The translations under genes were made by a program, and so were the position numbers. Below, piece by piece: positions 44,804 to 53,925 of a stretch of DNA of 54,929 nucleotides. The notes beneath the pieces are model-generated. The model had not been told where the DNA came from. It was given only the letters and a program-made list of their open reading frames with translations, and searched no databases. The first letter of the stretch is position 1. Each line of letters begins with the position of its first letter. Source of the stretch: SAR86 cluster bacterium REDSEA-S09_B4 (GTDB lineage: Bacteria > Pseudomonadota > Gammaproteobacteria > Magnimaribacterales > Magnimaribacteraceae); contig LUQU01000005.1 in assembly GCA_001628005.1 (NCBI GenBank), positions 1 to 54,929 of the forward strand, written 5' to 3'.

Positions 44804-47590
44804 TTAAGCAAAGAGCCTGTCCTCCCCTTCACCATCAATGTTATCTAAGCATCGATTGCATAAAGTAGGATGGTCTTTTATTGAACCAACTTCGGGTCTG
44901 CTGTGCCAGCATCTTTCGCATTTCTGTTGTTGTGTTTTAGAAATCTTAATTCTTAACCCTTCAATTTCTGTTTCTTCGCCTTCACCATTTTCAGATAAAA
45001 CCTTTGCTTCAGAGGTAATAAACACAAATCTTAATTCCCCTGAAAATTTATTAAGGATTTTTTCCAAGTCACTGGAGCATAGCAATTCAATTTCAGCTTC
45101 TAACGCTGAACCAATTACCCCATTATTTCTTGCAGCTTCGATAACCTTATTTACCTCAGATCTAATATTAAGTACCTCCAGCCAATCGCTTTCAGTAATG
45201 TTTCCTTCAGAGGAACAAATCCAGTCTTCATACCATTCTGATAAATGAACGGATTCAAGATCTTTATGATACAAACGCCAAGTTTCTTCGGCAGTAAAGC
45301 TTAAAATGGGAGATACCCATCTTACTAATGCCTCTAGAATCTGAAACAAAATTGTCTGAGAAGATCTTCTTGCCAAGGATTCTTTATTACATGTATATAA
45401 ACGATCTTTGAGTATGTCCAAATAGAACCCGCCTAAATCATTCGAACAAAAATTATGGATTTTGTTGAAGGCAGTGTGAAATTGATAATTTTTATAATCC
45501 TCTATTAATTCTTTTTGAAGATTTTGGGTTTTTAATTCCATAAAACGGTCTATTTCAGTTAACTCTTTTTCTTTTACCCGTTTATCTAAGTCAAAATCAT
45601 GCAAATTTCCTAGTAAAAATCTTAGGGTATTTCTGATTCTTCTGTAGGTGTCTGAAACACCTTGTAATCGGTTTTCCGATATAACCATTTCATTTCTATA
45701 GTCAGTTGAAGCTATCCAGGCTCTTAGAATATCTGCGCCTCTGGAATTCCAGATTTCTTGGGGCGAAATGGTATTTCCTAAAGATTTAGACATTTTTGCT
45801 CCATCTGCATCAATTACAAAACCATGAGTTAATACTCCCTTGTAGGGAGGACCGCCATTCATTGCTATGCTGGTTAATAAAGATGATTGAAACCATCCTC
45901 GATGTTGGTCAGAGCCTTCTAAATAAAGATCAGCTGGAAATTGCAAGTTTGAATTATTCAATACACAAGCATGAGTGACTCCAGAATCAAACCAAACATC
46001 TAAAATATCAGTGATTTTCTCATAAGATTCTGGATCTTTAATCAGGTCCTCTATTTTTACTTCATACCAGTACTCTAATCCCTGTTCTTCAATATTTTTA
46101 GCAATTTGCTCGATTAATTTGTCAGTTTCAGGGTGGACTTCTCTAGTTTCTTTATGAATTAAAAGTGGAATTGGAACTCCCCAGGCTCTTTGTCTAGAAA
46201 TACACCAGTCAGGCCTTTCTAACATGCTGGCCATTCTGGTTTCTCCCCAAGAGGGCTCCCAATTTACTTTGGAAATGGCTTCCTTGGCTTTATCAAGTAA
46301 AGATCCTTCACTCATACCTATGAACCATTGTGGAGTTGCCCTAAACATTAGGGGTGTTTTATGCCTCCAGCAATGAGGGTAACTATGTTCGTAATCAGCC
46401 TGGCCTAAAAGAGTTCCTTTTTCGTTCAAAACTTCGATTATTTTTTCATTGGCTTTAAATGCAAACAACCCACCCACATGTTCTTCATCTGCATTAAAAG
46501 TACCATTGTTTTTTACTGGATTAAGAATTTCTAAGTTGTACTCTTTGGCAACTGTATAATCTTCTAACCCATGACCCGGCGAAGTATGCACTACCCCTGT
46601 CCCTACTTCTGTTGTGACATGATCACCCAATACAAATTTTGAGATTCTCTCTAAGTAGGGGTGCTTGGCATCTACATTTTCTAATCTCTTTCCCTTACAA
46701 GAGCCTAGAACTATAGAATCTTTAACTTCAATTCTTTCAAGTGTTGTTTCTACTAGATCTTTACCAATAATCAGACAAATTTCCTTAGAATCCTTGGTTA
46801 CCTGAACTAAACAATAATCAAAGTCAGCATTTACTGTTAAAGCAACATTACCTGGGACAGTCCAAGGTGTTGTTGTCCAGCTTGCGACATAAACAGGCAT
46901 ATCTATTTGTTGATCAAAAATTTTGCTGGCTGTTTTATTGTCTAGTGGAAAAGCAAAGTCTATTGAAGGGGAAATCTTATCTTCATACTCCACCTCTGCT
47001 TCAGCCAAAGCTGATCCACAGTCGACACACCAATGGACTGGTTTGTCACCTCTTTTGACATACCCTTTAGAGATAATTTTTCCCAATGAACGGACAATCC
47101 TAGCTTCAAATTTGTTGTCCATTGTTAAATATGGATGTTCCCAATCACCTAGAACACCTAATCTCTTAAATTCACCTTTTTGAATTTCAATCTGCTCTTT
47201 AGCGTAATTCCTGCAAGACTCCCTAAACTCTTTAGCCGTTACTTTATCGCCAACTTTTCCTAGCTTCTTTTCAACATTTAATTCAATGGGAAGACCATGA
47301 CAATCCCACCCAGGTATGTAAGGAGAGTACTTTCCACTAAGAGTTTGTGATTTAACTACTATGTCTTTGAGGGTTTTATTGACTGCATGACCTGTATGAA
47401 TTGCTCCATTAGCATAAGGAGGACCATCATGAAGAATAAATTTTTCCTTTCCTTGTCCCTTTTCCTTTAATTTTTTATATAGATCTATCTCCTCCCAATA
47501 CTTTAATAATTCTGGCTCCTTATTAGGTAGATTAGCTTTCATTGCCAACTCTGTTTTGGGCAAATTAAGAGTGTCTTTATAGTCTTTCAT
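44804..47590 (-). CDS. ileS: Isoleucyl-tRNA synthetase
   Basis: This class Ia synthetase of 928 residues has the HIGH-like motif in GAIHTGHAVNK, an editing (CP1) domain in the middle, KMSKS in GAKMSKSLGN, an anticodon-binding helical domain, and a C-terminal zinc site with paired cysteines (CERCW and CNRCL). The length is typical of the bacterial type. It is preceded by ribF at 17 nt and followed by lspA at two nt. Confidence 0.98.
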   Translation of the reverse strand: MKDYKDTLNLPKTELAMKANLPNKEPELLKYWEEIDLYKKLKEKGQGKEKFILHDGPPYANGAIHTGHAVNKTLKDIVVKSQTLSGKYSPYIPGWDCHGLPIELNVEKKLGKVGDKVTAKEFRESCRNYAKEQIEIQKGEFKRLGVLGDWEHPYLTMDNKFEARIVRSLGKIISKGYVKRGDKPVHWCVDCGSALAEAEVEYEDKISPSIDFAFPLDNKTASKIFDQQIDMPVYVASWTTTPWTVPGNVALTVNADFDYCLVQVTKDSKEICLIIGKDLVETTLERIEVKDSIVLGSCKGKRLENVDAKHPYLERISKFVLGDHVTTEVGTGVVHTSPGHGLEDYTVAKEYNLEILNPVKNNGTFNADEEHVGGLFAFKANEKIIEVLNEKGTLLGQADYEHSYPHCWRHKTPLMFRATPQWFIGMSEGSLLDKAKEAISKVNWEPSWGETRMASMLERPDWCISRQRAWGVPIPLLIHKETREVHPETDKLIEQIAKNIEEQGLEYWYEVKIEDLIKDPESYEKITDILDVWFDSGVTHACVLNNSNLQFPADLYLEGSDQHRGWFQSSLLTSIAMNGGPPYKGVLTHGFVIDADGAKMSKSLGNTISPQEIWNSRGADILRAWIASTDYRNEMVISENRLQGVSDTYRRIRNTLRFLLGNLHDFDLDKRVKEKELTEIDRFMELKTQNLQKELIEDYKNYQFHTAFNKIHNFCSNDLGGFYLDILKDRLYTCNKESLARRSSQTILFQILEALVRWVSPILSFTAEETWRLYHKDLESVHLSEWYEDWICSSEGNITESDWLEVLNIRSEVNKVIEAARNNGVIGSALEAEIELLCSSDLEKILNKFSGELRFVFITSEAKVLSENGEGEETEIEGLRIKISKTQQQKCERCWHSRPEVGSIKDHPTLCNRCLDNIDGEGEDRLFA

Positions 47591-47607
47591 GATAGATTTT
47601 TTGCACT

Positions 47608-48558
47608 TTATACGAAATAACTCTCAGCTGTAGAAATATCTTTAAAAATCTGCTTTTTTAGGGCCTCTAAATTTTCAAATTTCTTTTCATCCCTTACTTT
47701 CTTCAAAAATTCTACTGTTAATCGTTTGCCATAAATATTTTCTGAAAAATTTAATAGGTGAACTTCTAAAACTGGGGACTCTCCACCTACTGTAGGCCTT
47801 GTGCCCATGTTAGCTATTCCGTTCAGCTCTCTACCATTGAGTAATGCCTTAACTATATAGACTCCTGATATGGGCAATTTATTCTTAGGAAGCCATAAAT
47901 TTGCTGTAGGAATACCTAGTTGCACACCTAACTGATTACCATAAACTACCTTTCCTGAATAAGTAAAAGGCCTGCCTAGCAATTTACTTGCCAATTCAAA
48001 ATCATTTATTGTTAAAGCTTCTCTTATTCGAGTACTACTCACCCTTTCGCCTTGTATTTCATAGGTTTCAGTATTAGAAACTTCTATGCCATTTTCAGAA
48101 CCCCACTCTTTTAGCAGAGTAAAGTCGCCTTCCCTATTTGCTCCAAACCTAAAATCATCTCCAATTATTAATTTTTTAATACTGAGCCTTAACAAAATTT
48201 TGTTTAAGAAGTCTTCAGGCGTCATAGACCTTAACTGATTATTAAATTTAAGAAAGAAAGCAAACTCGACATTGAGCTCTTTCATCTTTCTTACCTTTTC
48301 CTGCCACGGAAATATTCTTGGTGGTTTTGAAGTTTCTAATCCAGCCGCTTCTGCAAAAAACTCTTGAGCATGCGGTTCAGTAAAGATAATTAACTTCTTT
48401 AAATTATTTTTCTGAGCTTCTTGTTCCATGAACTTTAGTATTTGTTGATGCCCAAGATGAAGTCCATCGAAGTTTCCTATAGTTGCAACTGTGGAGATTT
48501 CAGAAAACTTAGATCTGTATAGTTCTATGTTTCTTATTCCTCTAATCAAGTACATCAC
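47608..48558 (-). CDS. ribF: Bifunctional riboflavin kinase/FAD synthetase
   Basis: This 316-residue enzyme makes FMN and FAD. The N-terminal adenylyltransferase domain shows TIGNFDGLHLGHQQILK, LIIGDDFRFGANREGD and VSSTRIREAL. The C-terminal riboflavin kinase domain shows GIPTANLWLP and NMGTRPTVGG. It overlaps murJ by one nt and precedes ileS by 17 nt. Confidence 0.97.
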   Translation of the reverse strand: MMYLIRGIRNIELYRSKFSEISTVATIGNFDGLHLGHQQILKFMEQEAQKNNLKKLIIFTEPHAQEFFAEAAGLETSKPPRIFPWQEKVRKMKELNVEFAFFLKFNNQLRSMTPEDFLNKILLRLSIKKLIIGDDFRFGANREGDFTLLKEWGSENGIEVSNTETYEIQGERVSSTRIREALTINDFELASKLLGRPFTYSGKVVYGNQLGVQLGIPTANLWLPKNKLPISGVYIVKALLNGRELNGIANMGTRPTVGGESPVLEVHLLNFSENIYGKRLTVEFLKKVRDEKKFENLEALKKQIFKDISTAESYFV

Positions 48559-50138
48559 TAACCTTTTAAATGAGTCAGTCTAAGCCCTAAAAGCCATAGC
48601 ATGGCAAGATACCCAGCTACGGCACTTATAATTACAAGAAAGAGCCTAATAAAGCGTTCTACTTGTTCTAACTCTCGCCATGCAAAAGTCTCTATATTCG
48701 TAAAGTGCACTATTAAAGCCATCAATAAACATGCGATTACTATTCTTCCAAAAAAAACTATCCATCCTTTCTGAACTTCATAGATCTTATTTTTTAATAA
48801 GATGAACAACAATATCGAAATACTGAAATACGCTGCAATGGAACTTGCCATGGCCAGACCGACATGATTTAGGCCTAAGTAAAAGGCTAACAGCCAGGCT
48901 AAAAAAGCATTAACAATCATTGAAGCTAGTGCAACTTTTAAAGGGGTCTGGGGGTCCTGACGAGCAAAAAAACTGGGGGTTAGAACCTTTATTAACATAA
49001 AAGCTATGAGTCCTAATGCCAGAGCAATTAAACTATAAGAAGCCTGAGTAGTATCAGTTGCCAAGAACTCTCCTCTTTCAAATAGAGTAAGGATAATAGG
49101 TTCTGATAAGAGTACTAAGCCTAAGATCGAAGGAATTGCTATTAACATGACTAATCTTAAAGACCAGTCCATTGTTTTTGAGAATCCATCTTGATCTGAA
49201 TTTTGATGAAGTGAAGATAACTTAGGCAATATAACGGTACCTATTGCAATAGCAAAAATGCCCAAAGGCAACTGCATTAATCTGTCCGATACATAAAGCC
49301 ATGTGGGGCTGCCTGTGGGTAAAAAAGATGCCAATATTGTATCTACTAGCATATTTAATTGACTGACGCCACCAGCAATAACTCCTGGAATCATCAAATA
49401 AAGCACTTTTCTGACTCCAGGATGATTTAGATTAAAGGAGAAGGAAGGAAATAACTTTAGTTTAAGTAAAGGGTAGATCTGTATCAAAAGCTGAATGCAA
49501 CCTGCAGCAAACATCCCCCAAGCTATGGCATAAATAGGCACTTCATAGAGAGGGGCAATCCATACAGCTGTTACCACTAACGTCAGGTTGTAGAAAACAG
49601 GTGTTAATGCCGGTACTGAAAATTTTCCATAAGTATTCATTATGGAACCAGAAAAGGCCACTAAAGAGACAAACAGCAGATACGGAAAGGTTATCCTTAA
49701 AATATCAGTTGCCAATTCATTTTTGATAGGCTCGGAGTAAAATCCTGGTGCAAAAATAAAGATAAAGGCAGGTGTTAAAAGGAGCACAATTAGAGTTAGT
49801 AAAAATAATGCTGAAGAGAGAACACCAAAAACGTTATTAACTAAAACTTTTACTTCAGATTCATCACTATTTTCTTTGTACTCAGACAGAACTGGTACAA
49901 AAGCTTGGTTAAATGCTCCTTCAGCAAAAATTCTACGAAAAACATTGGGTATTTTGGTTATAACTACATAAGCATCTAAAGCAACCCCAGCCCCTAAAAG
50001 AGAAGTGAATACAATGTCCCTCACCAAACCCAAAACTCGGGAAAGGAAAGTCCACAAGCTAACAATGCTAGAACTAGCTAGTAATTTGATAGGGTTTCGA
50101 TTTGTTTGCGTTTCTTGTTTTTCTGAATTCAGCTTCAA
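48558..50138 (-). CDS. murJ: Lipid II flippase MurJ
   Basis: This 526-residue MOP-superfamily protein with about 14 helices moves lipid II across the inner membrane. Characteristic motifs are [39 protein letters not shown] and [22 protein letters not shown]. The msrB gene overlaps its start by four nt (ATGA) and ribF follows, giving an msrB-murJ-ribF-ileS-lspA-ispH transcription unit. Confidence 0.97.
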   Translation of the reverse strand: MKLNSEKQETQTNRNPIKLLASSSIVSLWTFLSRVLGLVRDIVFTSLLGAGVALDAYVVITKIPNVFRRIFAEGAFNQAFVPVLSEYKENSDESEVKVLVNNVFGVLSSALFLLTLIVLLLTPAFIFIFAPGFYSEPIKNELATDILRITFPYLLFVSLVAFSGSIMNTYGKFSVPALTPVFYNLTLVVTAVWIAPLYEVPIYAIAWGMFAAGCIQLLIQIYPLLKLKLFPSFSFNLNHPGVRKVLYLMIPGVIAGGVSQLNMLVDTILASFLPTGSPTWLYVSDRLMQLPLGIFAIAIGTVILPKLSSLHQNSDQDGFSKTMDWSLRLVMLIAIPSILGLVLLSEPIILTLFERGEFLATDTTQASYSLIALALGLIAFMLIKVLTPSFFARQDPQTPLKVALASMIVNAFLAWLLAFYLGLNHVGLAMASSIAAYFSISILLFILLKNKIYEVQKGWIVFFGRIVIACLLMALIVHFTNIETFAWRELEQVERFIRLFLVIISAVAGYLAMLWLLGLRLTHLKG

Positions 50139-50527
50139 TCCTCTTCTAAATTTTTCGGTTCTAAATCTAAAGAAACAGAATTAATGCAATATCTAAGGCC
50201 TGTCGGTTGAGGACCATCAGGAAACACGTGACCTAAATGAGCTTGGCAATTTTGGCAATGTACTTCAATTCTTTTCATGCCCAAGGTTAGATCTTCTTGA
50301 GTTTCAACACTTTCCTCTGAGGCCGGTTCCCAAAAACTTGGCCATCCAGTTCCCGAATCAAATTTGCTGGAAGAACTGAAGAGTTCCACACCACAACAAA
50401 CGCAATTATAGGAACCTTCTGTTTTGGTGTCGTTGTATTTACCACTAAAGGCAGGCTCAGTGCCATGATCTTGAGTTACATAACGCTGTTCAGGTGTTAA
50501 ATCGTTAGATTCTTTTTCATTAGACAT
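50135..50527 (-). CDS. msrB: Peptide-methionine (R)-S-oxide reductase MsrB
   Basis: This 130-residue repair enzyme reduces methionine-R-sulphoxide in proteins. Structural zinc Cys pairs are C42/C45 and C91/C94, and the catalytic Cys is C114 in [20 protein letters not shown] and [10 protein letters not shown] are standard. No signal peptide is seen, so it is cytoplasmic. It overlaps murJ by four nt, an uncommon linkage, and follows the desaturase gene by five nt, so it may be transcribed with it. Confidence 0.96.
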   Translation of the reverse strand: MSNEKESNDLTPEQRYVTQDHGTEPAFSGKYNDTKTEGSYNCVCCGVELFSSSSKFDSGTGWPSFWEPASEESVETQEDLTLGMKRIEVHCQNCQAHLGHVFPDGPQPTGLRYCINSVSLDLEPKNLEED

Positions 50528-50532
50528 AGAAG

Positions 50533-51456
50533 CTATCCTGATGTTGCTTGTTTTAAAACAGAAAAATAAGAATTCTCAACACACATTTTATCGCTTAGTT
50601 CCTTTTGTTTAAGCATTTCATGCACTTTAGGCAGATTGTACCAAGGACAGTTGGTAAAGAGGTGATGCTCTAAGTGAAAATTGACATGATGAGGCACCAT
50701 TAGATATCTGATTAATAAAGAAGCTTTAGTGGTTCTGGTGTTATTGAGATTCGTTTCACCTGGGGTAACTGAATGTTCTGCAATATTCCTTATTCTAACT
50801 ATTAGACTGTAATACGTGAATGCGGGTATCCACCAAAGCAAAAAATAAACCGACCAATGAAAAAAAACAGAAATTAGACTGAAGAGAATTAAGTTGGTTA
50901 ATAAAAATCCACCCAACTTATTTAATATTTTCATAATTTTTTCTGCAAAAGTAACAGCTTCAGTAGAAAAAATAGACTTGATTGCTATTGAATATCGCCT
51001 TAATCCAGTGAGACCGGTTAAATCTCTAATTACTTTCCTTCGGAAACTTGCTTTCGTTATAGGAAAAGGGGCACTTAAACTTAAATCGGGGTCATTTTCT
51101 GTTTCAGTGAATCTGTGATGAGCTAAATGATATGGTCTGTAAGGGCGATTATCTGAAAATATTGGAAAAGCACAAAACCATTGTGCAGCTAGATCATTAA
51201 TTTTTGCATTTGAAAACAGAAGATTGTGCGCTGCATCATGAGCTAAAACAGCTAAAGCAAACTGTCTTGTGCCAACTACTACCACTGAAAATAAGAAAGT
51301 TAAGATATTTGGAAAGTAAAAGAATAATGCCATAGCTGCCAAAATTTGAAGCCAATTTGATGAAATAGAAACTACATTTATCCAGTCCCTCTTCTGTCTT
51401 ATAACCTTGAGCTGTTCTTTAGATAGAAGGTCCTGTGGTTTGTAATCTTTTGCCAT
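50533..51456 (-). CDS. Membrane fatty-acid desaturase family protein
   Basis: I start it at ATG 51456 ([10 protein letters not shown]) because AGGAG lies nine nt before it, whereas it directly abuts the earlier ATG at 51465. The 307-residue protein has the three His boxes of the di-iron membrane desaturases: HDAAH (73-77), HLAHH (110-114), and HVNFHLEHH near the C-terminus, with about four membrane segments. Acyl-lipid desaturases, beta-carotene-type hydroxylases and related enzymes share this layout, so the substrate (membrane acyl chains most likely) is inferred. Confidence 0.88.
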   Translation of the reverse strand: MAKDYKPQDLLSKEQLKVIRQKRDWINVVSISSNWLQILAAMALFFYFPNILTFLFSVVVVGTRQFALAVLAHDAAHNLLFSNAKINDLAAQWFCAFPIFSDNRPYRPYHLAHHRFTETENDPDLSLSAPFPITKASFRRKVIRDLTGLTGLRRYSIAIKSIFSTEAVTFAEKIMKILNKLGGFLLTNLILFSLISVFFHWSVYFLLWWIPAFTYYSLIVRIRNIAEHSVTPGETNLNNTRTTKASLLIRYLMVPHHVNFHLEHHLFTNCPWYNLPKVHEMLKQKELSDKMCVENSYFSVLKQATSG

Positions 51457-51569
51457 TAGTCCCATCTCCTAACATTAATTATATATAAGGTTTAGTTAAA
51501 GACCTATTTACAAAAAAACGGCCACTTTTGTGAGTGTTACTAATTTTTAGATTACTTTAACTTATTTTT

Positions 51570-52322
51570 TTACTCAGTAGTTTTTCCACCAACATACTGA
51601 GAATAGTAAACCCTTGGAGTATCACACTCTCTAAGGTCTGAAAGTCCGGAAGGGTCTGGATTTCCTGAAAGCCAAGCATCAGGTACTATGCCCCATTCTT
51701 TCATAGAAGAATTAGCCCATACTTCTAGATAATCATATGAATTCTCTAGGGGACTGCCAGCACCAGGGAACCAGGCATAAATAGCAGAATCCATTCCTAA
51801 AGAATCAAAGTATTCATTTCGTTTAGCACTTGCAGCATTTATTTGTTCTAAGGTTGTAGTTTCATTGTTGTTACAACCACGAACACTTAAATATCCCTTA
51901 GGACTTGTCTCTTCAGCTTCTCTCATAGTCCAAACCCAATAAGCAACATGATTGTCACAAGGACTCACTGAATCAAACTCTGCTTGTAGCCTTTGACCTT
52001 TTTCCATCCATTCATCCTGAGCTTGACCTAATTCTTGCCAACTATCTGAAACACCAAGCCAGGCTAGGTCAAATCCAAAATCAGATTTAGTTTGGTAAAA
52101 CGGAACCATAACCCAAGCAGCATAAGGAACAGAATAGTTGGTATCTGACCATTTATCCCATTTAGAAGCTACTCTTAATACGTCATTAAGATCCTTTCCG
52201 TCAGCAAAATCACATTGAAAACCTTCCATAGCATATGTTTTTGGCACGTGGTTATCTGCAAAAGTTAAATAACTAAATGAAGCAAGGCTTATAAAGACTA
52301 TATATTTGATAAATTTTTTCAT
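51570..52322 (-). CDS. Secreted protein of unknown function with two related halves
   Basis: This 250-residue protein has a clear signal peptide (cleaved near TFADN). I recognise no family. It looks internally duplicated: residues about 32-112 (GFQCDFADGKDLNDV, then VPYAAWVMVPFY, then FDLAWLGVSDSWQELG) have the same order of features as residues about 147-225 (GCNNNETTTLEQINA, then SAIYAWFPGAG, then YDYLEVWANSSMKEWG). The beta-alpha-beta pattern suggests two ferredoxin-like (dimeric alpha/beta barrel) units in one chain. Cysteines near each half could pair. It lies 23 nt after the next unknown secreted gene with AAGGAG before the ATG. Confidence 0.8.
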   Translation of the reverse strand: MKKFIKYIVFISLASFSYLTFADNHVPKTYAMEGFQCDFADGKDLNDVLRVASKWDKWSDTNYSVPYAAWVMVPFYQTKSDFGFDLAWLGVSDSWQELGQAQDEWMEKGQRLQAEFDSVSPCDNHVAYWVWTMREAEETSPKGYLSVRGCNNNETTTLEQINAASAKRNEYFDSLGMDSAIYAWFPGAGSPLENSYDYLEVWANSSMKEWGIVPDAWLSGNPDPSGLSDLRECDTPRVYYSQYVGGKTTE

Positions 52323-52345
52323 ATTTTCTCCTTATGAGATTTAAA

Positions 52346-53056
52346 TTAATTGTTAACCGAAAGAACTGTGCAAGTCATCATAAAATCAATTACAGGTGTC
52401 CTAATACTATTAAATTCTGACATCGCTTGAGTCATCCAAGCAGAATCTCTTTGATCAAAAAAAGCTCCTAGCCTTTCAGAAGTTGGAGCTTGAACACTTG
52501 CCATTACAGTTCCTGCCCTATCTCCAGAAGTTACTGATCCATAAAGAGCAACTGAAATGTCTTCAAATCCATTATCTGCTGCAGCAATTTCCATTCTTGT
52601 TAAAGCTGAAGCATAACCACTAGCGTCATCAGTACTTGAGATAAGATTGTAATTTGCTGTTGATGTACCTGGACCTCCTACTTCACCACCTTTAATTGCG
52701 AACATCATGTCTCTCCTAGTTACTTCTCTCTTCGAAGCTATCTTTCTAATAGCTCTTTGTACATTTGGGTCAGTAAAAAATTCAGGGTTAGACATCATAG
52801 CCGAAACGGAAGGAGCAAAATTCCAAACATAGTGCTCATTTACATCAGCTCCACCAGCAACAGGTGAACAAATTCCTGAAGCAAGAACATTATCTCCTTG
52901 AGCTTTTTGAAAAATAGGCTGACTTTCAGTTAACCATTTTAGGTAGCCTACAGGATCATCTGTAGTGATAGTTATTACATTCAGTCCTTGCAGAGCGTAT
53001 AGACCTGACGAAGCAACTAAAGTAAAAGTTAGTATTATTTTGTTAATTTTTTTCAT
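52346..53056 (-). CDS. Secreted protein of unknown function, tandem alpha/beta units
   Basis: I start it at ATG 53056 (MKKINKIILTF), which has GGAGG eight nt upstream, not at the earlier in-frame start at 53095. The 236-residue product has a signal peptide ending near LYALQ. Two halves begin similarly: TITTDDPVGYLKWLTE near residue 30 and ISSTDDASGYASALTRME near residue 140. Each then runs through a beta-alpha-alpha-beta pattern. I recognise no known family. It is followed 23 nt later by the other two-half secreted protein, so the two are probably expressed together and perhaps interact. Confidence 0.8.
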   Translation of the reverse strand: MKKINKIILTFTLVASSGLYALQGLNVITITTDDPVGYLKWLTESQPIFQKAQGDNVLASGICSPVAGGADVNEHYVWNFAPSVSAMMSNPEFFTDPNVQRAIRKIASKREVTRRDMMFAIKGGEVGGPGTSTANYNLISSTDDASGYASALTRMEIAAADNGFEDISVALYGSVTSGDRAGTVMASVQAPTSERLGAFFDQRDSAWMTQAMSEFNSIRTPVIDFMMTCTVLSVNN

Positions 53057-53140
53057 CACAAAACCTCCAAAGTTTTTTCTTAACATATCACACAAAAAAG
53101 ATTTTTAAAAATGTAATTTTTTTAAAGTTATTATTTATAA

Positions 53141-53906
53141 CTAGTGCTTATTTGATGGAATTATTCGACTTCTCAACCAGCCAAATAAACTGTTTTGTTT
53201 TAAATCAATCTTATCTAGATAATCGTATAGTTCCTCTAAAGCAACCGGGTCTTCAAAAAGATCCATTCTGGTTACTTTCTCTTCTTGAGGATCTAACTCT
53301 TTTATAATCTTGGCTGGATTACCGCCAACGATAACATTGTCTGGAACGTCTTTAACTACTATTGCTCCCGCTGCAACTATAGAATTTTCGCCCACAGTAA
53401 CCCCTTTCCCTACAACCGCCCTATCTCCTATCCAAACATTATTTTTAAGCTCAACTTTCTTAGTATTTCCGACAGGTTCTGCTCTTTTGTATATTCCATG
53501 CCAATCAGCATCGGAAACATAAGAGCCACATAAGAGCCATTAGCAAACATACAGCCTTTTCCTATTTTGATCTCGGTAGCAGCTGCTATTCTTACTCCTG
53601 GAGTAAAAAGACAAAAATCGTCTGCATAGATCTTTCCATCAAATTCACCTAAGTTCCACGTAGTCAATCTGATATTGCTATCTGAAGTAGCGACAAATGT
53701 TGCACTCTTTCCAACATTGATACCGGTCCCAAAAATATCAACATGCTTAGCGCCCATGAAAGTAGGTCTCTCGCCTAAAGTCTCAAATTGGGGAGCTAAG
53801 TGGTACTGAACATATAGATTTACAAATCCAGAGACCAATCTCTTCAGCCAATAGGGTCGGTTATCTTGTCTGATAATTTTTCCTTAATTCTTAATCGTTG
53901 CATCAT
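53141..53906 (-). pseudogene. Hexapeptide-repeat acyltransferase (WcaF/WbbJ-like), broken by frameshifts
   Basis: The start is ATG 53906 with GGGAGG about ten nt upstream. That frame stops after 20 codons. The next frame (IIRQDNRPYWLKRLVSG, LAPQFETLGE) continues if one A is added to the AAAAA run near 53881-53877. It then reads through left-handed helix repeats (GVRIAAATEIKIGKGCMF) to a second shift caused by an 11-bp tandem duplication at 53517-53538. Removing one copy restores [17 protein letters not shown] and joins the third frame, [16 protein letters not shown], with the end [11 protein letters not shown]. The repaired product is a normal sugar or lipid O-acetyltransferase. As written it cannot be made. 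Only 19 bp separate its start from the divergent MATE gene. Confidence 0.85.
53517..53538. repeat. Perfect 11-bp tandem duplication inside the acyltransferase gene
   Basis: ACATAAGAGCC occurs twice in direct succession (53517-53527 and 53528-53538). Eleven bp is not a multiple of three, so the second copy shifts the frame of the acyltransferase gene. A single copy restores a perfect family match. Confidence 0.95.
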
Positions 53907-53925
53907 GATAAAATAGCCTCCCTCC

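Noticed and set aside
51490-51560. Terminator after the secreted-protein gene at 51570
   Set aside because: A CACT/AGTG stem with a following T-run exists on the minus strand, but the stem is only four bp and too weak to list.
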